Program-made: the position numbers and the translations under genes
Shown: one piece after another, positions 20,125 to 31,779 of the stretch
How positions within the stretch are numbered: position 1 is the stretch's first letter
How the letters are laid out: every line of letters begins with the position of its first letter
Assembly (NCBI RefSeq): GCF_905163445.1
Contig: NC_053205.1
Location: 4,859,001 to 4,923,000 of the forward strand
Direction of reading: 5' to 3'
Length of the DNA stretch: 64,000 nt
DNA from: Pararge aegeria
Taxonomy: Eukaryota; Arthropoda; Insecta; Lepidoptera; Nymphalidae
Notes under the pieces: generated by a model
Database searches by the model: none
The model's input: only the letters and a program-made list of their open reading frames with translations
What the model was told of the DNA's origin: nothing

Positions 20125-20131
20125 AAGAAGC
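20028..20131 (-). CDS. SPH exon 1: signal peptide
   Basis: The exon opens after a polypyrimidine-AG acceptor; ATG is at 20124-20122, and it encodes 32 residues beginning MVPIFMALLVCCLAM, a plausible signal peptide. The donor is CTG|GTATGT and the exon ends in phase 1. A MITE-like element ends 17 bp beyond the donor. Confidence 0.75.
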
Positions 20132-20194
20132 CTGAAAGTCAGAAATTTATTTATTTATTATTTACAAAACTAAAGTATATCCTAAATGAACCAA

Positions 20195-20335
20195 CTTAGT
20201 AAAGTAGTAGTTCTATAAATATAACCTATACTAAACTATTTTAAAGTAAAAAAAATCTAAATGTCCTCGAAACCACCGCAGCGAGGCGCAGTTCCTAAGA
20301 TGCTGGCAGCATTGCCCCTTTGGATGCAAAACTTA
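20195..20335 (-). mobile_element. 5'-truncated retroelement copy 4
   Basis: AACCTATACTAAACTATTTT..CGAAACCACCGCAGCGAGGC..GCTGGCAGCATTGCCCCTTT. The most divergent of the four short copies. It lies just upstream of SPH exon 1. Confidence 0.7.
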
Positions 20336-20336
20336 T

Positions 20337-20495
20337 TTTTTTTTTTACGTTAACGTTAGACCAGCGCTTGACGACAATCATGCCCGTTAGAAAGCAATGA
20401 TGAAGTCTAGGTCGGAGCACGCTTGCTTAGAAAAGGCCTATTCACTCTAGCCTTGAAGGTACTCAAATTATACGTGGCAGGAAACACAATTTATC
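20337..20495 (-). mobile_element. 5'-truncated copy of the 13180-14345 LINE tail
   Basis: Reverse complement of the last ~150 bp of that LINE (AACGCTGG.., AATCATGCCCGTTAGAAAGC, poly-T at 20338-20346). Inserted beside retroelement copy 4. Confidence 0.75.
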
Positions 20496-20553
20496 TTAAA
20501 ACTTAACCTAATACAAAGCTTATTGAAAAACTAAAACTAATAATTAGAATATA

Positions 20554-23500
20554 TCTATATATATAAAAGAAAGTCGTGTTAGTTACTTCACTTATAACTC
20601 AAGAACGGCTGAACCGATTTAGCTGAAAATTGGCAGGGAGGTAGTTTAGAGCCAGGAGAAGGACATAGGATACTTTTTATCCCGTTCGACATCATTCCCG
20701 TGTGACTTGACATGTAACGTCAGTCACTATAAAACGTGGTATAACAAAAAAGAATCAGACTTGGAATAACAAAATTGACGTATAATGACAGCTATGTAAT
20801 GACGTATGGATGACTATTTGATATTTGTAAGAAATCAATAATATAACTATTTCTATTAAATAAATAATTAACATTATTGCCCAATTGCCCATTCGTATAA
20901 ACAGTGAAGTGAACTATAAAACTCGGTATGGTTAAAAATTTAAGTTTTTAGGTGAAGTGAAGTTTAATTAATAATGCCGCGACCAAGACGATCGAATCTT
21001 TCCCGACAAAGCCGTGATGCAAGAAGAATACGAAATACTGCAAATGAAAGGACTGAAGAAGAACAAGAAATTGCACGTGAACAGCGCCGCGATAGTATGG
21101 CTCGACTTCGTGCTTCTCAATCACGAGAGCAAAGTGAAGCAGCCCGTGAAACAGCTCGGTTGGCAATGCAGAATCGTCGAGCGAACAACAGAGGTCAACA
21201 AATAGATAATTTGCGACGCAGAACAAGATATTTATCAAGTGCTGATTTGAATCGAGCAGCGTTTCAATACGATTGCAGCAATGATTACAGCTTGCATCCT
21301 AGCGTTTGCATTGGGCAAATGGACGTAGTTTGCGAGTATTGTGGTGCATTAAAGTTTTCCGGAGAAACGCCTGGATTATGCTGCCTTAATGGTAAAGTGA
21401 AATTGCCATTGTTGACTCCGCCACCTGAGCCATTGTATTCATTGCTTTGTGGCGAAACACAAGAATCACGCCACTTTCTTGCAAATACTCAAAAATACAA
21501 TGGTTGTTTCCAGATGACGTCATTTGGGGCAGATATTATCGAAGAACGGGGATTTAATCCGACATTTAAGGTATTTATTTTTGTACTTATATAGAATGTA
21601 GTTAAAGAATAACTTACTTTATCTATTGGTACCTATGTAGTATATTTGCTAATTCTGAACTCTACTCTCCCACCGAAAAAAGTGTTTATAACCCAGTTAA
21701 TACTGTCTGGTTTTTATTTTGTAGATACAAGGACAGATTCATCATCGAATTGGATCATTACTACCTTTCGAAGATACACAGAATAAATTTTTACAAATAT
21801 ATTTCATGGGCAACATGGAAGAACAACTTGATCGACGCCTAGAGATCAATGCAGGAATGAAGCGAGCAATTCTTCAAGACTTGCAGTGTCTGCTTCATGA
21901 ACATCATGCGTTGGTCAGGTTGTTTAAGAGTGCTTTAGAGCGCATGCCAAGTGATGACTATAAAGTTGTTATCAAAGCAGATAAACGACCATCTGGAACA
22001 CACGAAAGGACATTTAATGCTCCAACAGTAGACGAAGTTGCCATCCTGATTGTTGGTGAACAATTGGAAAAACGCGATATTGTGCTTACACGTCGCGATA
22101 CTGGGCAACTGCAACAAATATCTGAAACTCATCGATCATATGACACATTGCAATACCCGCTGATGTTTTGGCAAGGAGAAGATGGATATTATTTTAATAT
22201 TAAAATGAAAAATCCATTGAATGGTGAGTATCAGTATCATAATTTATTTCATTTATTTGTGAAAGACACTGATTTAAAATAATGCTTATTAAAAAAATGG
22301 TTAATGTCTGTATTGTTTGCCTTTAAAATTTGCCTTTGAAATGGTTAATTATCAAATTTTTAATTTCAGGTGAAGAAACTACAAAGAAAGTTAGCTCAAT
22401 GAATTATTACGCATATCGTTTGATGATTCGTCAAAATGCTGACAACTATTTGCTGCGGTTTCGTCGATTGTTTCAGCAGTATTGCGTTGACATGTATGTA
22501 AAAATAGAAACGGAACGTTTAACATTCATTAGGTTGAACCAAGCCAAACTGCGTTCTGAGGAGTACATCCATTTACGTGATGCAGTTAATACTGAAGGAA
22601 ATGCAGCTAATATTGGTCGATTAACTATTCTGCCGGCGACATACATTGGTAGTCCACGTCATATGCATGAATATGCACAAGATGCAATGACATATGTTCG
22701 TCATTACGGTCGGCCCGATCTCTTTATTACTTTTACCTGTAATCCAAAATGGATAGAAATTACTCAATTGCTGCTTCCCGGACAAACATCAAGTGATAGA
22801 CACGACATCACAGCACGTATATTCAGGCAAAAAATTCGGTCCCTGATGAACTTTATTGTTAAACAACGCGTCTTTGGAGATACTCGATGCTGGATGTATT
22901 CAATCGAATGGCAAAAGCGAGGCCTGCCGCACGCACACATTCTTATTTGGTTAGTGGAAAGAATTCAGCCTGACCAAATAGATGATATCATATGTGCTGA
23001 GATTCCTGATTATGAAGTCGATCCAGACCTACATGATGTTGTTACTACTAATATGATTCATGGACCGTGTGGTGCCATCAATCCCCAATCACCTTGCATG
23101 GTCGATGGAAAGTGCTCTAAACGATATCCACGGAAATTAACGGCGGAGACTGTCACTGGCAATGATGGTTATCCGCTGTATCGGCGTCGATCACCAGATG
23201 ACAACGGTCGAACTGTCACAACGAAAGTGAAAAGAATGGATTTCGTTGTCGACAACAGTTGGATTGTTCCATATTCGCCACTTATTTCTAAATCGTTCAA
23301 GACACATTGCAACGTTGAATACTGCAATTCAGTTAAGTCCATAAAATATATTTGCAAATATGTCACGAAAGGCAGTGATATGGCGGTTTTTGGATTGCAA
23401 TCCTCGAATACCAACGATGAAATTTCACGCTATCAAGTTGGTCGTTATGTGAACTGTAATGAAGCGATTTGGCGTATATTCGCATTTCCCATTCACGAAC

Positions 23501-25830
23501 GTCATCCTACTGTTACGCATTTGGCGGTGCATCTGGAGAATGGTCAACGAGTATATTTCACGGCTTCGAATGCTACGCAACGTGCTGAAACACCTCCAGC
23601 AACTACATTGACCAGTTTTTTTGCAATCTGCCAAAGCGATCAGTTTGCACGAACTTTGCTTTACTCGGAGATGCCACGTTATTATACTTGGAATGCTTCA
23701 TCGAAGAATTTTCAAAGACGGAAGCAAGGCGATGCGGTTCCTGGGTATCCAGATGTGCGTTCTACTGATGCTCTTGGTCGTATGTATACAGTTCATCCAA
23801 AGAATAATGAATGTTTCTATTTGCGGTTGTTGCTGGTAAATGTGCGTGGGCCAACGTCATTTGAGTCACTACGAACTGTTAATGGTGTAATATTCCCAAC
23901 ATATCGTGCTGCATGTGAAGAATTGAAGTTATTAGAAAACGATAGTCATTGGGATACGACAATCGCTGAAGCCATTATCTGTGCATCTCCAAGTCAGATA
24001 CGCACATTATTCGCTATCATAATTTCGACATGTTTTCCATCAAACCCATGTAACCTGTGGCACAAATACAAGGATAATATGTCAGAAGATATTTTACATC
24101 AAATTCGTGTCAGTTCCAGAAATCACGATATTGAGATGAATGAGGAGATACATAATCGTGCTTTACTCTTGATCGAAGATATGTGTTACCTCATGTGCGG
24201 TAATTTATTAATCAGGTTAGGAATGCCAGCACCATATCGTGAAATGAATGACGCATTTAATCGAGAATTGGAACGGGAACGTGAATATGATCACCAGGAA
24301 TTAGATTTAGTAGTTCAAACGAATGTACCCCTGTTGAATTACCAACAAAAGAAAGTTTATGATACTTTAATGAAGGCAATCGATGATGAAAATGGTGGTT
24401 TATATTTCCTAGATGCCCCTGGTGGAACTGGCAAGACATTCCTCATGTCATTAGTTTTAGCAACTGTTCGGGCGAGATCTAACATAGCGGTTGCAGTTGC
24501 TTCTTCTGGAATAGCAGCCACATTGTTAGAAGGATGCCGTACGGCTCATTCAGCATTCAAATTACCGTTAAATCTTCAAACTATTGAAGAACCAACGTGT
24601 AATATTGCAAAACACTCAGCAATGGCCAAAGTTTTAGCGGTATCGAAAATCATCATCTGGGACGAATGCACAATGGCGCATAAACGTGCATTAGAAGCAC
24701 TTAACCGAACATTAAAAGATTTACGCAATGACTCGAGATGTTTTGGAGGAGCAATGATTTTACTTTCTGGTGATTTCCGCCAAATACTGCCAGTAATTCC
24801 AAGATCTACGGCTGCCGACGAAATAAACGCTTGCCTCAAATCGTCAAATCTATGGCGCCATGTGAAGAAACTGCAACTGACAACAAACATGAGAGTTGCA
24901 TTGCTTAATGATACATCTGCTGAAGATTTCTCGGAGCAATTGCTGACTATCGGTAATGGTCAAGTACCTGTCGATGAATCGAGCGGATTAATATCATTTC
25001 CAAATAATTTCTGTAATTTTGTCTCATCAAAAGACGAACTTATCAACAATGTATTTCTAACTACAAAAATTATGAATGGATGAGTGAGCGAGCAATTTTA
25101 GCGGCTAAGAATAAAGATGTAGATGACCTAAACAACATAATTCAAAATAAGATCATTGGAACAATGCATTCATTCAAATCTATTGACTGCGTCACAAATG
25201 AAGATGAAGCCACCAACTATCCAATTGAATTTTTAAACTCTTTGGACGTGCCTGGCTTACCACCGCACAATTTACGCCTAAAGGTTGGCTCCGTAGTAAT
25301 CATGCTTCGAAACATAAACCAACCAAAACTGTGCAACGGTACGCGTTTGGTGGTTAGAAAATTGATGAACAATGTAATTTACGCTACGATAATGATAGGA
25401 AAATTCAAAGGTGAGCAAGTTCTCATTCCGAGGATACCGATGATCCCAACCGATATGCCGTTTGAATTTAAAAGACTTCAATTTCCGATACGTCTTGCAT
25501 TTGCCATGACCATCAACAAATCACAAGGCCAATCCTTAAAAGTTTGTGGTTTAAATCTAGAACATTCATGTTTTTCCCATGGTCAATTATACGTGGCATG
25601 TTCACGGGTCGGAAGACCATCTGCGTTGTTTGTTTTTGCGCCTGATAATAAAACAAAAAATGTCGTGTATCACAAGGTACTTAAATGAAGAGCAACCTAT
25701 GTACTAAAATACAGAAATAATTATGAATGATTGATGTAGAAATTTAATTTTTTTTGTATTTTTTCCAATAAAAAAAAAATCTGCTTATTTATTGACATTA
25801 AGGCGGAACAAAGTTCGCCGGGTCAGCTAG
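20554..25830 (+). mobile_element. Helitron, copy A (5,277 bp)
   Basis: Starts TCTATATATATAAAAG after a host A and ends GGGTCAGCTAG before a host T. It has no terminal inverted repeats or target-site duplication. It carries a Rep/helicase gene at 20974-25688. The inverted copy at 33872-39148 has exactly the same length; all paired coordinates sum to 59702, so no indel separates them. Confidence 0.92.
20974..25688 (+). pseudogene. Helitron Rep/helicase (RepHel), frameshifted, copy A
   Basis: Rolling-circle transposition protein. Three exons can be placed: 20974-21570, 21725-22223 and 22370 onwards, with GT/AG introns of 154 and 146 bp and consistent phases. The N-terminus is Arg-rich (MPRPRRSNLSRQSRD), with a Cys cluster VCEYCGALKF.. 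and CC. The HUH nuclease part has LFITFTCNPKW, GLPHAHILIW (HUH) and the two-Tyr motif YICKYVTKG. The SF1 Pif1-like helicase has DAPGGTGKTF (Walker A), IIWDECTMAH (Walker B), GDFRQILPV, and MTINKSQGQS and VACSRVG in the last part. A frame break near 25060 ends the first frame at 25083; the remaining helicase motifs continue in another frame from 25080 (ATGA overlap). Compared with the related gene at 53102-57815, about 10 bp are missing there. It is probably non-autonomous despite good preservation; reinitiation at the ATGA overlap cannot be excluded. Confidence 0.9.
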
Positions 25831-25900
25831 TATATATATAAAAGGAAGTTGTGTTAGTTACACCATTTATAACTCAAGACTGGCAGGACCAATTGACTCA
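25831..25900 (+). mobile_element. Older Helitron 5'-end remnant abutting copy A
   Basis: TATATATATAAAAGGAAGTT then GTGTTAGTTACACC resembles the 5' end of copy A, but without the leading TC and diverged. Copy A seems to have landed in or next to it, head to tail. Confidence 0.6.
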
Positions 25901-26665
25901 CAAGAGCGGAGTACACGAAGAAAAGAAGCCAATTGCATTCTCATTCCGACACATAGAACTTCTGGTTATAAAGGTTGTTTTAAGTATTCAGCATCAAAAA
26001 TTTGGAATGACATCCCTCCTCCCCTACGCAAACAAGTAACGTCTACAAATAGAGTTAAAAAATTCTTTAAATTATCTTTAAATTATTGTACAAAAAATCT
26101 CAATAACCACCAGTAAATAAAAAATAAATAAATAAAAAATAACAAATTATTACTTTTCCCACCTTTTAGTACTTTTATATAATTTTATATAAATTTTTCC
26201 TTTATTAACATTAAAGACACTCACATTACATTTAATTTTTGATTTTAGATTTTTAGTTTTTTCTTTTTTTTTTTTTAGTTTTTCATGTTTATTAATTTCA
26301 TAATTTTTGATTTTGTTTATTATTTACCTCTTTGATGATTTTGTATTTCTCGATGTAAATAAGTTTGTTTTAATGAAAAATATCTTTTGTTTGTTTATAT
26401 ATTATATTCTATGTTATTGTTCTTTTTTATGATTATTTTGTTATTGTTTAGTTGCGAGGATTCAGTGACGACGAAGATAATGGGGCTGGCTGAAAACCAG
26501 TGCTGCGCCTTTTAGTTTGCAGCTATACTGAGCCAGCTCCTTTGTCACACATTTTTTTTTTTTAATTTTTATACTTAAACAATTATTTTATTTCACAAAT
26601 GTAACATTTTACACAAATGTGTGACAATAAATACGATTTTTCTTTCTTTCTTTCTTTCTAATTGT
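25895..26665 (+). mobile_element. 5'-truncated LINE with (TTTC)n tail
   Basis: A broken C-terminal RT-protein fragment is readable (FRHTELLGYKGC.., ASKIWNDIPPP), followed by a long AT-rich 3' UTR with GGGGCTGGCTGAAAACCAGT, TGTGTGACAATAAATACG and a TTTC microsatellite at 26641-26660. Confidence 0.65.
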
Positions 26666-27076
26666 TATGATATTTGATTTTTTGGATTCCTCTTCGAGCG
26701 GAATAGGATAATAAATTAAAATATAACATTCATCAAAAACAAAAAAGATCAGCGGTACGAAGTTCGATGGGACAGCTAGTTTCTTGATAAATAATTTATC
26801 TTTAAACATACAAAGGAGTGACAGTTAGGGTCTAATTGCTAAATAATGTGGAGACACACTCCACATTATTTAGCTAGATGGCGCCACAAAGATCCTGCAT
26901 GATAAAGCGGGCGTCCATAAATTACGAGAGGTTTTTTTTTTAAATTTTATGTCCCTCCCTCCCCTCCTGCTGAGATGTCGTAAGACTTTATTTAACCCAC
27001 TCCCCCATCCCCCAATCTCACGTGAGATTTTTCAAAATGTGGGTTTCTTACGAAAATACGTTGGATAGTTATTGTT
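26666..27076. other. Unassigned sequence with a 16-bp palindrome
   Basis: No gene seen. GCTAAATAATGTGGAG (26838-26853) pairs perfectly with 26859-26874 around an ACACA loop. Just right of it, TAGATGGCGCCACAAAGATC matches the end of the repeat at 4731-4750. Confidence 0.6.
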
Positions 27077-27305
27077 CGACGGCCGATTGGCGCAGCGGGC
27101 AGCGATTCTGCTTTCTAAGGCCGTGGGTTCGATTCTCACAACTGGAAAATGTGTGTGTGATGAACATGTTTTTCAGTGTCTGGGTGTTTTTCTGTATATT
27201 ATAAGTATTTATATACATTATTCATGAAAATATTCAGTCATTTTAGTACCCATAACACAAGCTTTGCTTACTTTGGGGCTAGGTAACGATGTGTGTAGTG
27301 TCGTA
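27077..27305 (+). mobile_element. tRNA-derived SINE family A, copy 3
   Basis: ACGGCCGATTGGCGCAGCGG, GTGGGTTCGATTCTCACAAC and the 3' block CATAACACAAGCTTTGCTTA, all in plus orientation. Confidence 0.88.
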
Positions 27306-27309
27306 GTGT

Positions 27310-27530
27310 ATTTATTTATTACAAGTGAGATCTAGACAGCAATCTTAAATTATTATATATTGTAAAAAGAAAAAAAAGATGCTTCGTGCTTTTATTTAAG
27401 ACTAGTTAAGACTAGCAATAAATATTGCTGAGAGTTTAATTATAAATGTAATAAAAATTTAACAATAGAAAATTGCGTGATTTTTGCCGAGACCCCCTTC
27501 TCCAACGTAAGATTAGATGAGAAATATACT
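27310..27530. other. No recognisable feature
   Basis: AT-rich sequence between two SINEs; nothing convincing seen. Confidence 0.4.
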
Positions 27531-27532
27531 AC

Positions 27533-27776
27533 GACAATACACACATCGCCATCTAGACCCAAAGTTAGCGTAGCTTGTGTTATGGGTACTAAGATAACTG
27601 ATGAATATTTTTATGAATAACATACATAAACACTTAGAATATACTCGAACATATAAACACCCAGACACTGAAAAACATTCATGCTCATCACACAGACATT
27701 TTCCAGTAGTGGGAATCGAACCCACGACCTTTGGCTCAGAAAGCAGGGTCGCAAACTGCGCCAATCGGCCATCGCC
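27533..27776 (-). mobile_element. tRNA-derived SINE family A, copy 4
   Basis: Reverse-oriented copy ending in CGGCCGAT at 27768-27775 (minus-strand head). Together with copy 3 it forms an inverted SINE pair ~230 bp apart. Confidence 0.88.
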
Positions 27777-28008
27777 CATCATAAACTCTCATCGTTATGA
27801 AATTCTCCTTGTTTTAGCAGACAAGGTCAAAGGGAACGAGGGTTTTTTTATTTCACTAGAATAGCCCAAAACAGTAGCGGGATCTATGACCGTGACCATG
27901 GCAGTTATGAGAAATTTCTACCGATTTATGTTACTGATTGCTTAGTTACGGCGTGCAGGAAGCACAAACAAACATAAAAACAAACACACTCTTGCATTTA
28001 TAATAAAA

Positions 28009-28466
28009 CTAGCTATTGCCCGCGACTTCGTCTGCGTTCGATTTTGTTTTTTTGATTTTGCATTCAATTTAGTTGTAGTTCTAAAAAAAATTAAAGTATT
28101 CAGTATCGCAAAGCTGATATGAGGGGTTTGCTGACGTCCGCTGAGGAGTTCTGTCCTCTATCTCCAACCACATTCATCAGATCTACACAAAGTTTGAGTA
28201 AAATTAAACACATATTATAACCTCTATAGTACAAAAATAAATATTTAAATCTGTTACAATTTGTCGGAGTTATGGTGTAAAATCGTCAAACACTTTCATC
28301 CCCTCTCCCAAAGGAACCGAGCTTAATGTCGGGATTAAAAGTATCCTATATTCCTTCTAACACTTCCAAGAATATGTGTACAAAGTATCATAAGGATCGG
28401 TTAAGTAGTTTTTGCGTGAAAGCGTAACAAACAAACTTACTTTCACATTTATAATATTAGTAGGGA
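28009..28466 (-). mobile_element. Small non-autonomous Helitron-like element
   Basis: On the minus strand it begins TCCCTACTAATATTATAAAT and ends CGCGGGCAATAGCTAG before a T. Both ends match a very common lepidopteran Helitron-like repeat. No coding sequence. Confidence 0.55.
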
Positions 28467-28479
28467 CAGGGATAAAGTC

Positions 28480-28690
28480 AAAGTAAAAAGTCAAAAATAT
28501 CTTTATTCAAGTAGGCCCACAGGTGGCACTTTTGATGCGTACATAAGAACCACACGGTAGTGAGATGATGGCGATAACCACATTCGTAAACTTAAAACTA
28601 AAGCTACGAGGGTTCCAAACGCGTCCTGGTCTAAGAAGAAGCCCACAACAAACTCAGCCGGGTGTTTTTTTTTTGTTATCACCATCTCAC
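28480..28690 (-). mobile_element. Retroelement 3' fragment, family D, copy 2
   Basis: Reverse copy of 6945-7085, extended by a TCTTTATTCAAGTAGGCC block. It ends in AAGTCAAAGT repeats at its 3' side. Confidence 0.55.
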
Positions 28691-29029
28691 AATGTCATTT
28701 TAAAAAATAGGGATAGGGATAGGGATTAAAAGAGGATTTCGTGACATAAAAATATTATGAGTGTAGGTAAATATTTAAGACTCACCTCATGTTGCAAATT
28801 ATTATTAATAATTATTAAACATATATTAATTAATTTATGTTTAATTAAAAACACTAGTCGTTTAGCGGCGGTCCGGCACTGATTATTTCTTCCACTAAAG
28901 CATCAAGCTATACTTATACATTAACTTACCCTAGTGGTGTAATGTGACTTAACTTTTTATCGACAATCTTTAGCACATTATTACATATCTTAATATGTAA
29001 ACAATCTTTTAATTATTTTATAGAAAAGC

Positions 29030-29290
29030 CGGGATTTACTGCTTATAATTAAAAAGCGTAAAGTCAAATATCTGGGCCACGTTCTGAGACATGAGCGATA
29101 CCAACTGCTCCAGCTCATACTGATGGGCAAAGCAAACGACGTGTTGGAAGGAGGAAGAAGTCATGGTTGCGCAACATCCGTGAATGGACCAACATTGTTT
29201 CGCTTGGCGCAAGACTGCCAGAAGTTCGCTGAGCTGACTGCCAACTTCAGTAGTGGAGAGGCACAAAAAGAGAGAGATAGAAAAGTAGTA
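29030..29290 (+). mobile_element. LINE ORF2 C-terminal fragment
   Basis: Reads IKKRKVKYLGHVLRHERYQL, typical of LINE RT C-termini, then shifts frame and continues WLRNIREWTNIVSLG. Both ends are truncated. Confidence 0.7.
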
Positions 29291-29384
29291 AATAATTAGG
29301 GGGCACGCTTTAATAAAACTAAACTAATTACATTCCAGAATATAAGAAGCAATAAACCTAAATATGACTTGAACATTAAATATA

Positions 29385-30285
29385 TAGATAATAAAATTGA
29401 CCATACGGAAGGTAACAACTTTCTTGGGACTTCACATAGATGCAAACTTAACATGGAAACATCACATTGAATACGTATGCAAACGAGTAAATCAAGCATC
29501 ATATTGCCTGCATATGCTATCCAAAAAAGTTAACCGTGACGTCTTAATGACTGTTTGCCATGGCCACATCGCATCTATCATGAGATACGGCATAATATTT
29601 TGGGGCAACGGTACCAACAATAAAAATATATTTTTAGCCGGAAAAAGATGTGTGAGAATTATTTGTAAATTGTGCAAGCGAGATAGTTGTTAAGCCATAT
29701 TTTACAAAGCCTAACATATTAACATTTCCATCATTATATATTTATGAGGTAGTCTTATTTGTGGCCGCCAACAAAAACATGTTTATCGAATTGGAAAATA
29801 AACGTCATACAAATAGATTAAGATATCCCGCACATAAAACCGCTCTGTATAACAATAGTTTTTATATTATGGCGATAAAAATATTCAATAAATTACCTGA
29901 CAAAATGAAGCCACTAATAAATGACATGAAATGTTTAAAAGAGAAGTTATTTCAATATTTAAATAGACATTCTTGTTATACTATTGATGAATATTTTAAA
30001 TTACATTTGTTAGTAATTATTAATTTATTTGTATTCTTTGACATGTGCCCATATAAACTTAATTGTAATTTATTGTTTTATTAATTGTATTGTGTTATTA
30101 TAAACATTGTAATTGCCAATATGTTAATTGTACCTAGTAGTAACAAATTAAAATTTTAAACACTACCCTGAAAACAATTTGCATGCCAATTTGGCGTGGT
30201 ACAGTTAAGATCTGCATATATTTTTCCAGTAACACCTATTTACCTGTATCAGCAAATAAATAAAATTGAATTGAATTGAATTGAA
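29385..30285 (+). mobile_element. 5'-truncated LINE with (TTGAA)n tail
   Basis: Broken RT C-terminal frames: TFLGLHIDANLTWKHHIEYV, ASIMRYGIIFWGN, RCVRIICKL, and from 29761 NRLRYPAHKTALYNNSFY and AIKIFNKLPDKMK. A 3' UTR and AATTGAATTGAATTGAAT repeats close it at 30268-30288. Confidence 0.78.
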
Positions 30286-30287
30286 TA

Positions 30288-30480
30288 AATGGACAAAGCG
30301 CACATCTGTATGGAAAGGTCCAAAGGGCGTTAGAAAACGGGGTCGACCAAAGGTACGATGGGCAGATGAAATTGAGAGTGTGGCTAGCGAGAACTGGCTT
30401 GAAAGAGCGCTAAACAGGGCTGAGTTGCAGAGAATGAAGAAGGCCTTTACCCACAAGGGGTCCTTGGTTTCATAACTCAA
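30288..30480 (+). mobile_element. Second LINE ORF2 C-terminal fragment
   Basis: KGPKGVRKRGRPKVRWADEI then NWLERALNRAELQ and a stop. This is the GRPxxRWxDEI signature of insect endonuclease-RT proteins. Confidence 0.65.
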
Positions 30481-30819
30481 TTTGTCAAAAAAATATATTA
30501 TATATCTAACGTAACAAATTTGCAAAAGCTTATATTCTTATCTATTTTTATTATGTTTTTTTTTGTTTATATTTTCAATCAAGGAATAATAAAAGGCTTT
30601 TTTTTATTTTTTTTAGTAAATAATTTAAGATCATTTTGATAAAATTCAAAAAAAATAAAAGCAGTCATTCAGAATTTCCCTTTTTGTTGCTATTTTAAAA
30701 CAAACGTTATACAAAGAAGTAATGTAAAGATTGTTTAGATAATGAGACAAGTTAGACTTTACAAAAAATAGACTTTATGTATACGGGGGCTATCTATGAA
30801 GATGCTCTGTATATTATTC

Positions 30820-30920
30820 TTACAAAAATATTCATCAGACATCTTAGTACCCGTAACACAAGCTACGCTTAGGTACTTTGGGGCTAGATGGCGATGTGTG
30901 TATTGCATTAATATATTTAT
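30820..30920 (+). mobile_element. SINE family A, 3' half
   Basis: AATATTCATCAGACATCTTA..AACACAAGCTACGCTTAGGT..GGCGATGTGTGTATTGC directly precedes a full copy in the same orientation. Confidence 0.75.
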
Positions 30921-31150
30921 TGACGGCTGATCGGCGCAGTGGTCAGCGACCCTGCTTTCTGAGTCCAAGACCGTGGGTTCGATTCCCACAACTGAAAATT
31001 GTTTCTGTGATGAACATGAATGTTTTTCAGTGTCTGGGCGTTTATATGTATATTATTCATAAAAATAATTATCAGTTATCTTAGTACCCATAACACAAGA
31101 TACGCTTACTTTGGGACTAGATGGCGGTGTGTGTATTGTCGTAGTATATT
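30921..31150 (+). mobile_element. tRNA-derived SINE family A, copy 5
   Basis: GACGGCTGATCGGCGCAGTG, GTGGGTTCGATTCCCACAAC and a complete body. It forms a tandem pair with the 3' half before it. Confidence 0.88.
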
Positions 31151-31544
31151 TATTTATTTATTATTATTTAGGTACAACAATAAAATAGTATGTAAAATCA
31201 AGCTTTACTTTTATTATTACGAGTCACCTGCACTCGTCCACGCTCGGCGGTCGCTCGTTTGCGAAATGTTACAAGCCTAACAAAAGCCGGGCAAGCCGGA
31301 CACCGTTTATTTAGGCCGGACAAGCAATCAAAAACCCCAACTATGTACGGCTTTATCCGGACGCCTGGCAACTCTTTTCACAATTAACAAGACTTAAATG
31401 GTTTCAATCAATTGGAGATCAAAACAAAGTGACAACAGACTCACCAAGGATCATAGTAGAGGTTACTGGCCTATATTGTTTAAGTCAGTTACACGCACCG
31501 CTACTCTTAGGGAATAGCTTCTTATAATGTTCTCGCTTTATTTT

Positions 31545-31700
31545 GTTTATTATTATTTAACTCTTATAAATAAAAGAACAATAGATATACAAAGACAGAA
31601 GTAGAAAACAAAAGGCGGCCTTATCGCTTAGTAGCGATCTCTGCCAGGCAATCTTTGGATTAGGACAAGATGAGCGAGAGCGGACAGGTGTTGTAAATTT
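31545..31700 (-). mobile_element. LINE 3' tail with hairpin, reversed
   Basis: AAAGGCGGCCTTATCGCTTA then GTAGCGATCTCTGCCAGGCA at 31610-31650. Confidence 0.6.
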
Positions 31701-31779
31701 ATTATAAACCTACATTTTGTTTCGTGCGGTCCCGTTGATTTAAACCTTCAACGGGACGGTACGAATGCTAAACCACTGT

